Positions 24,850 through 36,400 of a DNA stretch of 64,000 bases are shown in pieces. The position numbers were made by a program, and so were the translations under genes. Each line of letters starts with the position of its first letter. Position 1 is the first letter of the stretch. The DNA is taken from NCBI GenBank assembly GCA_047967505.1, contig CM106538.1. One strand, given 5' to 3'. The notes below the pieces were generated by a model that worked only from the letters and a program-made list of their open reading frames with translations, was not told the DNA's origin and made no database searches. The stretch comes from Dipteris shenzhenensis. Its lineage: Eukaryota > Polypodiophyta > Polypodiopsida > Gleicheniales.

Positions 24850-26014
24850 TCCTTTGCCTTCCGTTGAGGCATTGTGATTGGCTTATGAGAGTGTGAGAAA
24901 GTGATTGAGAGATTGAGTGTTTTCATTCTTTCATTCCAATGATGAGAGAATTCCGTCCGTGAGAGTTTGAGAGATTTCCGTTAATCTCCCTCCATTCATT
25001 TCATTGCTCTTGAAAGAAATTTCTCTCATTTGTTCTTGAGAGATTTCCGTCATTTGAGAGAGAGTTCATTTGAGTGTTTCTTGAGTTCTGAGAGAGATCC
25101 TATTGTTTGAGAGAGAGAGTGTTTTGAGAGAAAGAGATGAGAATTTTTGCAACTCTCTACCCTTTGTTGGTTCCCAAGACTAGGCAACAAGTGTCTACTT
25201 TCCCTTTGTCAAGCTTCGACAATGAAGTTTGGTCTTTTGTAATCTACTACTGCAAGCCTAGCCACCTTCATCAACTCAGACTCCTGTAGCCTTGCACTTC
25301 TAAGGCTCTAAGCCTTTGGCAAAGTTCTAGGTTGCTCCATCCATGGCTCCATGTTCTAAGCTCCTGAAATCCTTACATCACGCATAGCCAACCTTAGCTA
25401 GTGCTAGCAAGGGCCCTTCACTTCCACGGCTCTGCAACAAGCCCCTATACACAAGTAGCTATCACATCCCATGCTGCATCCACGACCACAGCTTCACGAG
25501 TTTTGGCATCTCCAACAAGATACACAAAGTTTTGCATCTATTCAGCATTTGCATCTATTCAGCACTGCTAAAAATCTGTCTTTCTATGATATTTGCTAGA
25601 TTGAGACAGAAATCAGGACTTGGAAGGAGTTGACAAAAATAGAATCCATCTGTTGACTAGTTTTTATTAATTTTTTAGATTTTTGATTTTTTTGTGCAGG
25701 GGTTGGAGGCTATATGGAACACTACTCTACCTATTCTACCTACAGAAAGCAAAAAATAACAAAAAACAACAACTTAAGAGTGTAAACTGAGATGTTTTCC
25801 ATAGAGTGACTATCAACACACTTCAAACTACTTTGAAATTTACTTGTGACTTCATGTCTTAGTCATTTTTGTGGATTTGGACTACATACACACCTTAGCA
25901 ATCATCTCTACTACCTATTCCTATGGATCAACACCCATAGTGGACTTGCAGCAGTGCCTTCTCCAAACGGGCCTCCATCAATGGCCGTGACCTGCTCATA
26001 GCACAATAGCCCCA
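24850..26014 (+). other. Leader of element C, gag and protease not visible
   Basis: Copia gag normally starts within about 100 bp of the primer-binding site. Here the sequence is GAGA/TTGAGAG-rich for about 300 bp and then shows no gag, zinc-knuckle or protease motif before pre-integrase appears at about 26100. Either gag and protease were deleted or replaced by unrelated sequence, or they are mutated beyond recognition. Confidence 0.5.
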
Positions 26015-28823
26015 ATGGACACCAACAAAGCTATAGATGAAATTGACGGATGGAATCTCCTCGAGTCATCTTCGATGGAGATGAATTCACTATCAAAGAT
26101 AAATCCAAAAGATGTCAGCCTAGTAGCAAAAGGTGTCAAAGAAGGACGCTTGCACAAAATGCTAACTACATTACCAGAAAAGCATGCCATGTCAGCTCAA
26201 CCGCACCAGATGCCACTATCTGCAAAATGGCATAAGAGATGTGGTCATGTCAATTTCAAGTACTTGTTAGATCTCAGGAATCAGAATATGGCAATCAGGA
26301 TTCTGAAGCTACAATTTCTTAGAAAAGTTTGTAAAGCATGCTGCTTCAGCAAACAAAAGTGAATCAACTTTGGCAGAAGCACCTCTCAAGCACGAGGTAT
26401 TCTTGATTTAATACATATAGATGTATGGGGTTATCTCCAAACATGCAACATCAATGGTTCACTTTACTACTTGACTTTCATCGATGACTACAACAGATAT
26501 TGTTGGGTCTACTTTTTGAAAGATAAATCTGAAGTGTTTTCTAGATTTTAAGAATTCAAAGCAACTAGACAAGCAGAAAGATCAAAGTCATGAGATCAGA
26601 TAGAGGAGGTGAATACATATCTTCAGCATTCATGAACTTTTGCAGAAACCACGGCATTTGAAGACAATTCACATGTGGAGATACTCCTCAGCAGAATGTA
26701 AGAGCTAAAAGGAAGAATGGTACTTTAGCAGACAGTGCTAGAGAAATGCTTAGTGAAAAGTATCTTCCGAATTAGTATTGGGAGAAGCAATAGCCACTGC
26801 AAACTATTTGCTTAATCGGCTTCCGACCAAACCGATTCAAGGTATGACTCCTTATGAAGCATTCACTATACACAAGCCACACATTGGGCATCTCCGCATA
26901 TTTGGTTGCATAGCATATGCCCCACATACATGATGATCATCACAGGAAATTGGATGCGAAATCATGCAAATGCATTATGGTTGGCTACAATGAAGAAAGC
27001 AAGGCATACAAGTTGTATGACCCCATCAACCGCAAGGTCATTATCTCCAAAGATGTAATCTTTGATGAGGAATTAGAATGGAAAACCTCAAATACACAGG
27101 AGATGGAAGCATCGACTTCATAGTTATCTATAGACCAAGTTGATGAAGAAGAGCAAGAATTGCCAGAAACACCCCAAGCAGAGCCACAACAACTCAGATG
27201 GTCTACTAGGGAAAGCAGACCTCTAGCCAGATTGACACATGCTCAGAAAGGCAAAGCGACTCAGGTTGAAACTACCAACTATGCTCTTATGACAACCATC
27301 ATGGCCACAGAAGAGCCAGTGTACTTCAAAGATGCAGGAGACAAGCTAGAATGGCAAACTGCTATGAATGAAGAAATAGCTGCTTTGTATAAGAATAATA
27401 CTTGGGAATTATGCGACCTTCCACCAAGAAAAGGAGGCCATATCAAACAAATGGGTATACAAAGTGAAGTACAATCTAGATGGAAGAATTCAAAGATACA
27501 AAGTTAGACTAGTTGTGGAAAAGGCTTTGCACAGCAATATGGTTAGGATTATGATGAGACTTATGCTCCAGTAGCAAACATGGATTCCATACAGTTCTTG
27601 ATATCACTAGTGACACTCAACAGATGGAATGTGTATCAACTCGATATTAAGAATGCTTTTCTCAATGGTTACCTAGACGAGGAAGTCTACATGCAACAAC
27701 TAGCAGGTTATGTTGAACCAGGAAAGGAGAATAAGGTTTGCCATCTTAAGAAAAGTCTCTATGGCTTAAAGCAAGCACCCAAAAGTTGGTACATCAGAAT
27801 TCACAAGTATTTTACTGATTTGGGATACATGAAGTCCAATGCAGATCATACTCTCTACTACAAAGTTCAAGGGGAAGACATTACTATTACACTTTTGTAT
27901 GTAGATGATCTGATTGTGACCTTCTAAGCAAGGATAGCTTCATAGGAAAGCTGAAACAAGACTTATCTGCTACAGAGTTCAACATGACAGATCTTGGACT
28001 TATGCACTATTGTCTTGGAATTGAGTTATGGAGAGATTCAGATAGCACATTCATGAGTCAGCTCAAGTATGTTGACAGTTTCCTAAAGAAGTTTCATATG
28101 GCAAATTGCAAGATTGCAGCCACTCCCATGGAATAGAGTTTGAAACTTAACAAGATTTAGAAAAGCCTATAGCCAATGACAAATACTACATGCAGCTCAT
28201 CGGATCTCTTATATATCTAACTATCACATGGCCAGATATTTGTTATGCCACTAACACAGTTTATGGCAAATCCAAAACAGTCTCGCTAGAATGCAGCCAA
28301 AAGAGTCTTGGGATACATCAGAGGTACAAGACAGTTTGGGATAGAATACAGGGGAAAGTCGTCCACGGTTGTATGGATACTATAATAGTGACTATGTCAG
28401 AGATCAACACAGGGATATGCATTTTTCCTTGGTCAAGGTGCTATATCATGGTTGTTAAATAAACAACCAACTGTTTCTTTGTGTTCGATTGAAGCAAAAT
28501 ATAGGGCACTCACTATAGGTGCATGTGAGGCTATATGGCTCAGAAGACTATTGTTAGAAACAGATTACTTTGATGAGTCAAAGCCAACAACAATATACTG
28601 TGATAATCAATCAGCTCAAGCATTGGCCAAGAATCTAGTATATCACTCTAGGACAAAGCACATTGATGTTAGAGAGCACTTCATCAGAGAAAGAGTGTTA
28701 CTTGGTGGCATCACACTGCAGTTTTGTGATAGCAAAGAGAATGTTGCAGACATCTTTACCAAACTACTCAGTAAAGAGTTTTTCGAGAAACACCGACTAG
28801 CTCTCCTCTTGATATTTTGTTAA
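26015..28823 (+). pseudogene. Copia pol (integrase, RT, RNase H), element C
   Basis: Pre-integrase with the HHCC pattern begins near 26120 (WHKRCGHVNFKYL ... VCKACCFSKQ). The integrase core follows with HIDVWG (first Asp, about 26419), RSDRGGEY (second Asp, about 26592) and QQNVRAKRKN, where the catalytic Glu is Lys. A hinge of IFGCIAYAP type and a variable linker lead to RT (27270-27927), with the DIKNAFLNG block, LKKSLYGLKQAPKSW, and YVDD at 27898-27909 just before a stop. RNase H (about 28450-28823) keeps SIEAKYRALT and ADIFTKLL, with a final stop at 28821-28823. Stops and frameshifts occur in nearly every domain. Sequence differs clearly from A, B and D, so this is another copia lineage. 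No 3' LTR matching the 5' side was found. Confidence 0.9.
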
Positions 28824-29082
28824 GCCCCGCCATGGTGATGTGCCATTACAGTTTGCAAAGATGCGAGGGAATGGATGAGTAGGCATGGAACACCATCGCA
28901 AAACTGAGAATAATGTGCAAAAGACATCATTCGAGAGTATGTAGATGACATGGCCATGGGATTGTTTGGCCACCCATCCTCCCAACATTTTACGTGAGGT
29001 ATTTTGATGATGGGTCGCTAGAAGCACCAAGAGTCTCAATATATACTCTAATTCTCTAAAATTATATCCCCTTCTAATGGGT
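28824..29082. other. Sequence after element C, no LTR match
   Basis: The 3' LTR of element C would be expected here, but I could not align it with 24560-24837. No gene is visible. Either the 3' LTR was lost or the 5' side was exchanged. Confidence 0.4.
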
Positions 29083-29387
29083 TGTTAGCCCACCCACACA
29101 CTTCAGTCTTCCAAAGAGGTTTTTTCACACACCACAACTTCAACTAGCAACGAAGTCTAGGTAGAACAACATTTTATTGAAACCATATCAAAGACTAGGA
29201 AAAAAAATCTATAGACAAGCAAGGATATAAGTATACAAGGGTGGGAGAGGATGAGGAGGAGAGACGTTTTCTCATCGACAAAGTGTGAACTCGTGTATAT
29301 AAACCCATTTAGAGTTACCAACCCATCTTTTCCTATCACCCATATCCTTATATTATATATAGTCTAGTAACCACTCTATTTCTAACA
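29083..29387 (-). repeat. Probable solo LTR
   Basis: On the minus strand the unit begins TGTTAGAAATAG at 29387 and ends GCTAACA at 29083, giving 6-bp inverted ends TGTTAG/CTAACA over 305 bp. Inside, in the correct order, are a TATA-like TTTATATACA (near 29295-29304) and an AATAAA signal (29173-29178). TAATG occurs at 29388-29392 and again at 29075-29079, three bases away from the expected flank, which fits a target-site duplication with a small change at one end. No primer-binding site or polypurine tract adjoins it, so it looks like a solo LTR left by LTR-LTR recombination. Confidence 0.6.
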
Positions 29388-29479
29388 TAATGAAGAGTTC
29401 TAACATTGGCCACTATGTTGCCTACTATATATTTGTTCTATCTATTTTGCCATTACCAACTTTTTCCATTTGGCAACTT

Positions 29480-29660
29480 TGGAGGAGAAGGTGCCACCCT
29501 TGGACTCTTTCACTATCATCACGTCTTGGATTACCCCTTGGGCTCTTGGACTTTTACAAACTCATGAACTACCACTATCACTAGAACTACCACAAGCTCT
29601 ACCCTTGGACTCTTAGACCACCATGGGCTCTTGTAATACCACCCTTGGACTCTTGGACTA
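29480..29660. repeat. Minisatellite-like CCCTTGGACTCTTGGACTACCA repeats
   Basis: Imperfect short repeats built from CCTTGGACTC, TTGGACTACCA and ATGAACTACCAC are clustered here. The inverse words (GGTAGTCCAAGAG, GAGTCCAAGG) cluster at 615-735. Both clusters lie next to an alternating CA/TG microsatellite. Confidence 0.7.
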
Positions 29661-29689
29661 CCAACGAACCACATTTACATAAGCACATG

Positions 29690-29866
29690 CTTGCATACAT
29701 ATACATAACAAACATAAAAAACATTTGTGCATGCATACAAAAACACACACATGCATGCTCACATACACATACACATACACATACACATGCACATGCACAT
29801 GCGAGGCACATGCACACACCACACATAGAAGTATGCATATGCATGTGTGAATATAGGCACAAGGTG

Positions 29867-29912
<46 letters not shown>

Positions 29913-30118
29913 AGCGTAGAAGCACATACATCCACAAGCACGTGTATATAACACACACATAGATAGGGGTGCAGGACCTAGGTGCACAACAATACATACG
30001 CACATGCAAGCACAAACACTCAATCATACACTTATACACACATGCAAGTATGTGTGTAAATGCACACACTGTCACACATGTAGATAGATGCATAAACACA
30101 TACTTTTGTTAGTAAGAC

Positions 30119-30161
<43 letters not shown>

Positions 30162-30315
30162 GTGCATATGCACAATGTGCATAAGCATACACATTCGGGC
30201 ACAAATACACACACATAACACATATATAAATAGTTCTCTACTAATATTATTTAAGCATATACATGTAGGCACAAATACACACACAAACACACACACACAC
30301 ACACCCCCCACACAT
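29690..30315. repeat. CA-rich microsatellite block
   Basis: This block contains runs of (CA)n at about 29873-29910, 30122-30158 and 30280-30305, plus interrupted ACACAT hexamers at 29741-29810. Long open frames across it on both strands are only a consequence of the dinucleotide repeats. A second copy of CATATACATGTAGGCACAAATACACACA-like sequence (30183 and 30257) shows local duplication. Confidence 0.9.
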
Positions 30316-31020
30316 ATATATATAGTTCTCTACTAATGTTATTTGATCAAACAATCATTCAATCGGTTCCCCACTAGCTATAAATGATAATATTACCCCC
30401 TTCCATTCATATTATATGAAGAGTGTTTGAACCTATCCTTAAGATAATAAACGTGACTCCAAACTCAAGCATCACGAAATTTATAAAAGAAGTAAGAAAA
30501 CTAATTGTTGATCATAGGAAATATTCAAATTAATGTAACATCCTCATGAACATAAGAAAATGTTAGTCTATGGAAAGAATGACCGCTGACCATTGAATAC
30601 ATTCAAATTAATATAATATCCTAATTGGCGAAAAAATGATCGATTGAGGGGAGGCAGCCCTCTAACAATCCATAGCATATCTCTAAGGAGTATGATTATA
30701 TGAGGATTATATTTAGTGGAGACCAAAAAATGGAGTTCCAATAAACAAGGCGAAAATTTCAGTAAGCGGCCTGCCAAAGGCCATGAGGTGTGACAACCTC
30801 TTTTCACATCTCATCCTTAGATTATGACAACCCTTAAAGCTATCCTTCTTTCATAGCATTCTTTTAAGCCCTTGCACAATTCCCATAATAAGAGAAAACG
30901 CTGTGGCTTTGCCTTTGGCATATACCAAAAAAGGACAACAAGGTGAATGCTCATAAATCATTCATAAGGCCTGCCTCAGATGTGCAACGTGGAAAATAGG
31001 ACGGAATGTTGAGAGAGGAG

Positions 31021-31021
<1 letters not shown>
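30316..31021. other. Intergenic, no gene seen
   Basis: No coding motif or RNA gene is recognised. From 30954 it contains AAATCATTCATAAGGCCTGC, the first of three copies of a short repeat, described in the findings, that lead into GA-rich tracts. Confidence 0.5.

Positions 31022-31089
<68 letters not shown>
31022..31089. repeat. (GA)n microsatellite
   Basis: A nearly pure GA run of about 66 bp. It is a homopurine mirror repeat. Confidence 0.95.
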
Positions 31090-31092
<3 letters not shown>

Positions 31093-31209
31093 AAACAAGG
31101 TGAATGATATTCAATCATTCATAAGGCATGTCCAAGATCAAAAAAGTAAATAAAAAAGGAATCCACTCAAAATGGTGTGGAGGAGGAGATAAAGGAGAGA
31201 GATAAAGGG

Positions 31210-31210
<1 letters not shown>

Positions 31211-31244
<34 letters not shown>

Positions 31245-31247
31245 GGG
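31211..31247. repeat. (GA)n followed by a G14 run
   Basis: About 12 GA units run into 14 consecutive G residues (31234-31247). The tract is purine-only. Confidence 0.9.
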
Positions 31248-31695
31248 AGAAAAGGTGGAGATCTTCTAGAAAACTTGAGGAGATAAAGAAGGGAAGAGAG
31301 AGAGAGAGAGTCAACCACTTTAAAGTCTTCATTGAAGTCCAATGAAGAAGAGCCACTAGGAAAAATGCAATTCCAAAAAATTCAAGAAATGCCTAATTTC
31401 TGCTTTCCCAAAATTGCATCGTTGCTAAGGTTACCAAGAGGGCACCCCAAAAATAGGAGGATTTCTAAGGAAAAGAGAGAGTGAAGGATTATGTCTTGCA
31501 TGTAATTGCATTGGAATATGTCCAAACCTAGACTTTTAAGTGTGGGGAATAGAATAGTTTCATCACTACGGCTACCTTTCAGGAAGGCAAAAAAAGGTCG
31601 GGAAAAAGAGGATAGAACAGAGATGATACTTGTCTTCTCTATTCTTTCATCTTTTTTCTGTCTTGGCAATCGCGTGTCCACCTGCTACTTCCGCT

Positions 31696-33186
31696 TCAAC
31701 AATTCCATGCTCTTGCTGCTGCATACACAGCCACGACTAGCAGCGTTGTGTATGATATCGGCTCCATACCCACGTGCTTCTCGCCTTTCCACCTCTGTTT
31801 TGGTCCTGAACTCGAGTAGGTCGTTGAATTGCTCCCTGGCTGCATCCCCATCGTGCTCTTCTGGCTGCAGCAGGCACAGTAGCGAGCGAATTGGCGTCAG
31901 CCTGGGCACAATGAAGCGACAGGAGGAAAGGCGCACAGAAGCAAACAAAAACAAAATGCCGCTGTGTCTCTATAAAATCGCGGTTACTACCCTCATACAA
32001 GACGAAGACGTCAGAATGCCATTCACGAACGATCAACATGCTCCCTAAGGTTGCAGCAACAAAAACCAATCACGGTCCACGGATTCTCACCTTATAGAGC
32101 TGGGGCAGAACGTGATGCTGTAATCTGCCCCCGTGCAAGTAAACGTGCTTGTTGGATCATCATACGCATAGCTGTAGGCGTTGGGGCAGGCTGCCTTGAA
32201 CAACTCTGAGTACGCAGTGGGCTTGCAAGTGGAAGGATTGCCGTAGGCACCCTGGCAGCAATACTCTGCGGTTTGGAAAGCATCGCACGCGCTCTTACAA
32301 CCCACTACGCCTCCATCGTCCAATACCTGCAGAGCGCTGGGACAGTTGGCATTCAAGTTGTTGCTGCAGCCTGCTATTCCACAAGTGCCGGAGCCTCCAA
32401 TGGGAGTCACTGCGATCGGAAGGTTGAAACCATCGACTAAACTAACGTCGTAGAAGTCTTGCTTGATGTTACTCTGGATTCCCGCCAAGGTGAATTCCGC
32501 GAGAGTGGCCGGCGTTACAGCTCCAGCCCCGCTGCATTGGAGCTCGCCACCGCAATCGCCAGATGCGCAAGTGCCTTGACCAGAGGAAGAGAAAGAACAA
32601 CCAGTTCTTCCCCAAAATCGGCCTGACCAGCCCGCGGGAGCGTTGAGATTTGTGGATTGACCGGGCTCTAGCTGGAAACCACCATTCGCAAGCAGCGACC
32701 ATCCAGCATTGGACAACACACCAGGCCAGACGGTGTAGGTACAGCTATTCACAAAACTGAAAGTAGCTCCAGATGCCTCTGTTCATCCAAACGCCAGAAC
32801 GCACTTGAGAAAAGCTCCGAATGTTGTAAGCTGCGCACGCTAATTTAGCAAGGAAAGCAGGGACCTGCACGTCGACCGGCAGGACCTAAAGCCTGATGAA
32901 ATTGAGAATTCCTTCTTTGGTCTCTATTAGGAATCAAGCAATGTAAGAACCCCAAACGATGCATGTGCAGGACATACAACAACCGAACTGCCGGAAGTAC
33001 GTGAACAATAGAACTTCGTTTGTAATCTCTTTCTACGGTCTGGTTTCCAAAAAAAAAAGTATGTAAAAGCAACAACGGGAGACACCAGGGACGTCTAATC
33101 AGACGAGGATACTCACGGGGGGAGAATGCAGAGACGGCGAAAAGCAAGTAGGAGAGGAAGAAACGCCAGGGGCAAGCGGAATCCAT
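31696..33186 (-). CDS. Thaumatin-like protein (PR-5 family), three exons
   Basis: Exon 1 is 33117-33186, exon 2 32091-32778, exon 3 31696-31864 (stop TGA 31696-31698). Intron 1 (338 bp) starts GTGAGT and ends ACAG, phase 1; intron 2 (226 bp) starts GTGAGA and ends GCAG, phase 2. The spliced frame is 308 codons. Residues 1 to about 27 form a signal peptide (hydrophobic FFLSYLLFAVSAF). The thaumatin domain spans about 28-252 with 16 cysteines in family spacing, GRTGCSFSSSGQGTCASGDC as signature, and the acidic-cleft residues of the REDDD set apparently present (AEF, DFYDVSLVDG, YDD). Residues 253-308 are a Ser/Thr-rich tail starting SQKST and ending in a short hydrophobic stretch (TTLLVVAVYAAA), so the protein may be membrane- or GPI-attached rather than freely secreted. 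The family acts in the apoplast in defence, often binding beta-glucans; that role is inferred here. Stopping at the in-frame TGA at 32087 would ignore a strong AAG|GTGAGA donor. All exons are intact. Confidence 0.9.
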
Positions 33187-33317
33187 GACTGCATGAGCGA
33201 GATGATCCGACAGAGAGAGGGGAATGCGAGGTGGACGTATGAGAGGGAGGGAGAAGAGCCCGGCTCGAGAGAAGCTGTGAAGCTTACGAGGAAGACGGTG
33301 ATCGAGGAAGACGACGA

Positions 33318-33327
33318 TATTTATATA
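33318..33327 (-). promoter_or_regulatory. TATA box of the thaumatin-like gene
   Basis: TATATAAATA on the minus strand, about 130 bp upstream of the ATG at 33186. Transcription would start near 33290 with a 5' leader of about 100 nt. It matches the plant TATA consensus well. Confidence 0.7.
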
Positions 33328-33374
33328 ACGATGATTGTTATTTTATTTCCAAGGGCGGTCACATGCATATCCTT

Positions 33375-33414
33375 GAATATTCATATCCTTTGAATATTCC
33401 ATTGTCGAGTCAAA
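33375..33414 (-). promoter_or_regulatory. Two GAATATTC dyads and a W-box upstream of the thaumatin-like gene
   Basis: GAATATTC occurs at 33375-33382 and 33392-33399; this is the inverted GAA/TTC arrangement of heat-shock elements. TTGACT on the minus strand (33409-33414) is a W-box core, the WRKY site common in PR gene promoters. All lie 45-90 bp upstream of the TATA box. Short motifs occur by chance, so function is only suggested. Confidence 0.35.
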
Positions 33415-36400
33415 TAGCTCGATTCTTTGGCTCTCGAGAAAGCATGATCTCACATGGCTTTATTCCCGTCGCGACTCCCCATGCATAACGATGGATATTC
33501 CAAGACCATGGCTTGTATTTTCCGCAAGGATTGGGTTGGGGCAGCCCCTCGCGTCTAACCAACAAGACTCCTTTACTTAAGGAAGACACTTCGCATTGGA
33601 TGTAGTCGGTGAACAACTCCTCCGTGGGGATTTCCTCTACAAACCAAGAACTAGTGGTAGTAGAAGTCCCTTATAACAAGTTGTCGGCCCTCACCCTTGG
33701 GCATGGTCAAATCACTTGCTTTCATCATCTTAAGATTGCATGCCAAACCAACATTCCAGAGCCCCATGTCACCCTTTCAAATTCAAAACAGAAGACCTAA
33801 CTATGGGTCACAATCTAAAGGTGTTCACCTTTGCTAGCAACTAACTTACCTCTAGAAGAGTTCTCTCAAGACTCTCATAGGTCTCTCTTACATCTTCAAT
33901 ATGTGGGTCGTCGCTAAACCTAAAAGGAGACTCTCTATCAACCTAAAAGAGGCAAGCTACTAGTATAGCTTAGAAAAGGAATCTCAAGTGGAAGGAGTGA
34001 TTGAGGGGGTGATTTGGCCCTTCCATTCATTGTTCGAATGGAGAAAAATGTGGTTCATTCAAACCTTCATGTGGCCTTAGCTCTAAACTGCTATTTAGCA
34101 TATAACCAATGCTCTAAGCTCTTCTCTTATGCATGAAGCATCATCAAGAAGAAAGCAAAAGCCATAGGTGACATAGTAGACATTAAATAAAGTGTAGTAG
34201 TTGGTTGGTTCCATGTAGTAAAGCATTCCCTAATACATTTTTCCCCTTATTGGGTAGAGATGAAGAAAAATGCCTCCCACCCAAGCCAATAGGGGGGGCT
34301 CTCTTAATGCAATTGTGCCGCCAATTTGGTACAATATCAAGATCAATTAGTTTGCTCTTAGTGATGGGAAAGTAATGTTAGATCGTGAACATAGTTTTAA
34401 TGGAAGGGGTTCCCCTCTGCTTTAACGGCATACTAGCCACACTTGTTGCAGGCCGTGGTATTCTTAGCAGTGTGGGAACTCTTAGTGCGGCTATCTTAGT
34501 GCTAGTAAAGGCCAACCTTAGAGACCTAAGGGTTAGTACTAGCACACGATGCCATGGGTGTGCGACTGGTGGAGGATTTTTAACACGTGCACAGTTTTTG
34601 AGGGTGGGATGAAGTGCCATTGATCCTCCAATTTGCAACTTGAAAATGGAGGATGCCATTTCCAGCACCAGAGCGTCATTTCCCATGGAGCCAATAGAAA
34701 GCTACCATCTAGTGCTGGCATTGGACTACAATGCCTTCAACGCTCACGAGCTAGTATAGACTTAGACAGGCAAGCCAATCAAACTCACACAACTCATGAG
34801 CTTTATGTCAAAGGAGAGAGACCTTCATTAAATGCTTCAAATGAGTTGATCACTTTGTACTTGTGAATGAATTTAGGCCATCTCCTTGGCATGTGCACTA
34901 AGCCTAAGCTGGGTGATGAGCTCAAAAACTCCTTTGTAAGTAGGTACTTAACTGAAGTAGGGATGTATCTTTCTAAAAGGTAGTGTTAGTTTGTACATAC
35001 GAGTTGCTTATAGTGCTGGCTCATGGCAAGTTGCCCATAATCTCTTGTAAGGTCTTTTTTTTACATAATAAATCATTCAGAAGGCCTGCTCGAGATGATG
35101 AATTGAAAGTTGTGTGAGAGAAAATGAGAGAGAGAGAAATAAGTGGAAGAGAGAGGGGGGGGAGAGAGAGAGACAGTAAAAAAATGAAAAAAAAAGCAAT
35201 TGGTGCATTGCTTATTCCAAAAAGAGAAGGAGTCAATCAGAATCTTAACTAAGGCTACCCATGAGGGCCAGAAACTGTTGTGTTGGCATGATGTTCAATT
35301 GGGGTAGTGTGAGTATGTCTACTTTGATTCAATTTCGCCATTAACTATAGGCAAAGTTGGGTTCAATGCATTGTTTCTTGTCAAGATTCTCAGTTACGCA
35401 GAAATATGTGAATCACACTCTATCCAGGGAACCACATAGATTCATCGCATTGAGCAGCAACTACTCCCCTGATCGGTGCACTTCCTCTTGTGATTCCTTC
35501 ATAGTTGCACTTGTTGCTGAGAGCCAAAATTTAGAGTCAAAATCGCACATCTGATTGATTGTAGGCACAAATGAAAAATAACCTTTTTAAAATAGTTCTT
35601 TTCCTAGAATATATGTAGATTCTGAACCTTAGAATGTAGAATCTTTAAATACTCATATACAAAGTTCTTTCACCTCTAATACCAAATGACTAGGTGAAAG
35701 TCCCTTCCTCTAAACAAGGGAATTACGATGACCACATGCTTTTTAAATTTTTAACCACTTTACCATATGGTGAACATTATGATCACAAGGTTCTACCATC
35801 ATATGACATTTCTCCATGCACCCTAAGGGGCACTAATAAAGACCAAGAAACCCTTGAGAATCATATCAAAGGGCTACTATACATCATGCAAGCATATGAC
35901 TAAGGGACTTAGCACATGGGAAGAAATAGTATGGGAATGGGAAAAGGTGGTCCCAAGTGGTCTCATGCATATTTCTGTCCTATTGCCATCCCACCATGTG
36001 CTAACAAAAAAAGAACTAGGGATGGGCTTAGGTGGAAGAGGACACATGGCATCATTTCATGTGTTTAGGAGGTGGGGACCATGTGGGGACAAGGACACAT
36101 GTCATCCTTCCTTGTTTTTGAATCCCTGAAAAAGGGGAACCCATTCTGGTTACAAGGGCCTAGAGGCTGTGATCAAGGATGGGAGAAAAAGTGGATACTC
36201 CCATTTTAAATCCATCCTAGACCACTTGGTCTAGGATGGGAGTAATGATGACAAAAATATTCCCATCCTAAACCCATGCTAGCCCCATCCATGTGCTAAG
36301 GCCCTAAGGGTGTCGACACCTCTAATGGCTCCCAAGAATGCTTTAAGGTATACCCCCCATGCCTTCTAAGAGAATAAGAGGGTATCATAAACACTACACA

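Noticed and set aside
28824-29387. 3' LTR of element C
   Set aside because: No alignment with the 5' side of C; the LTR-like unit at 29083-29387 is in the opposite orientation.
29599-30336. Long open frames rich in Cys-Val or His-Thr on both strands
   Set aside because: They are the translation of (CA)n/(TG)n repeats; no start context, motif or codon bias supports a protein.
31506-32069. Open frames of 110-180 codons overlapping the thaumatin-like exons
   Set aside because: Shadows in other frames or strand of the GC-rich exons; no motif.
32087-32752. Single-exon thaumatin-like frame ending at TGA 32087
   Set aside because: It starts without a Met or signal peptide and ignores GT-AG splice sites that join signal-peptide and tail exons in frame.
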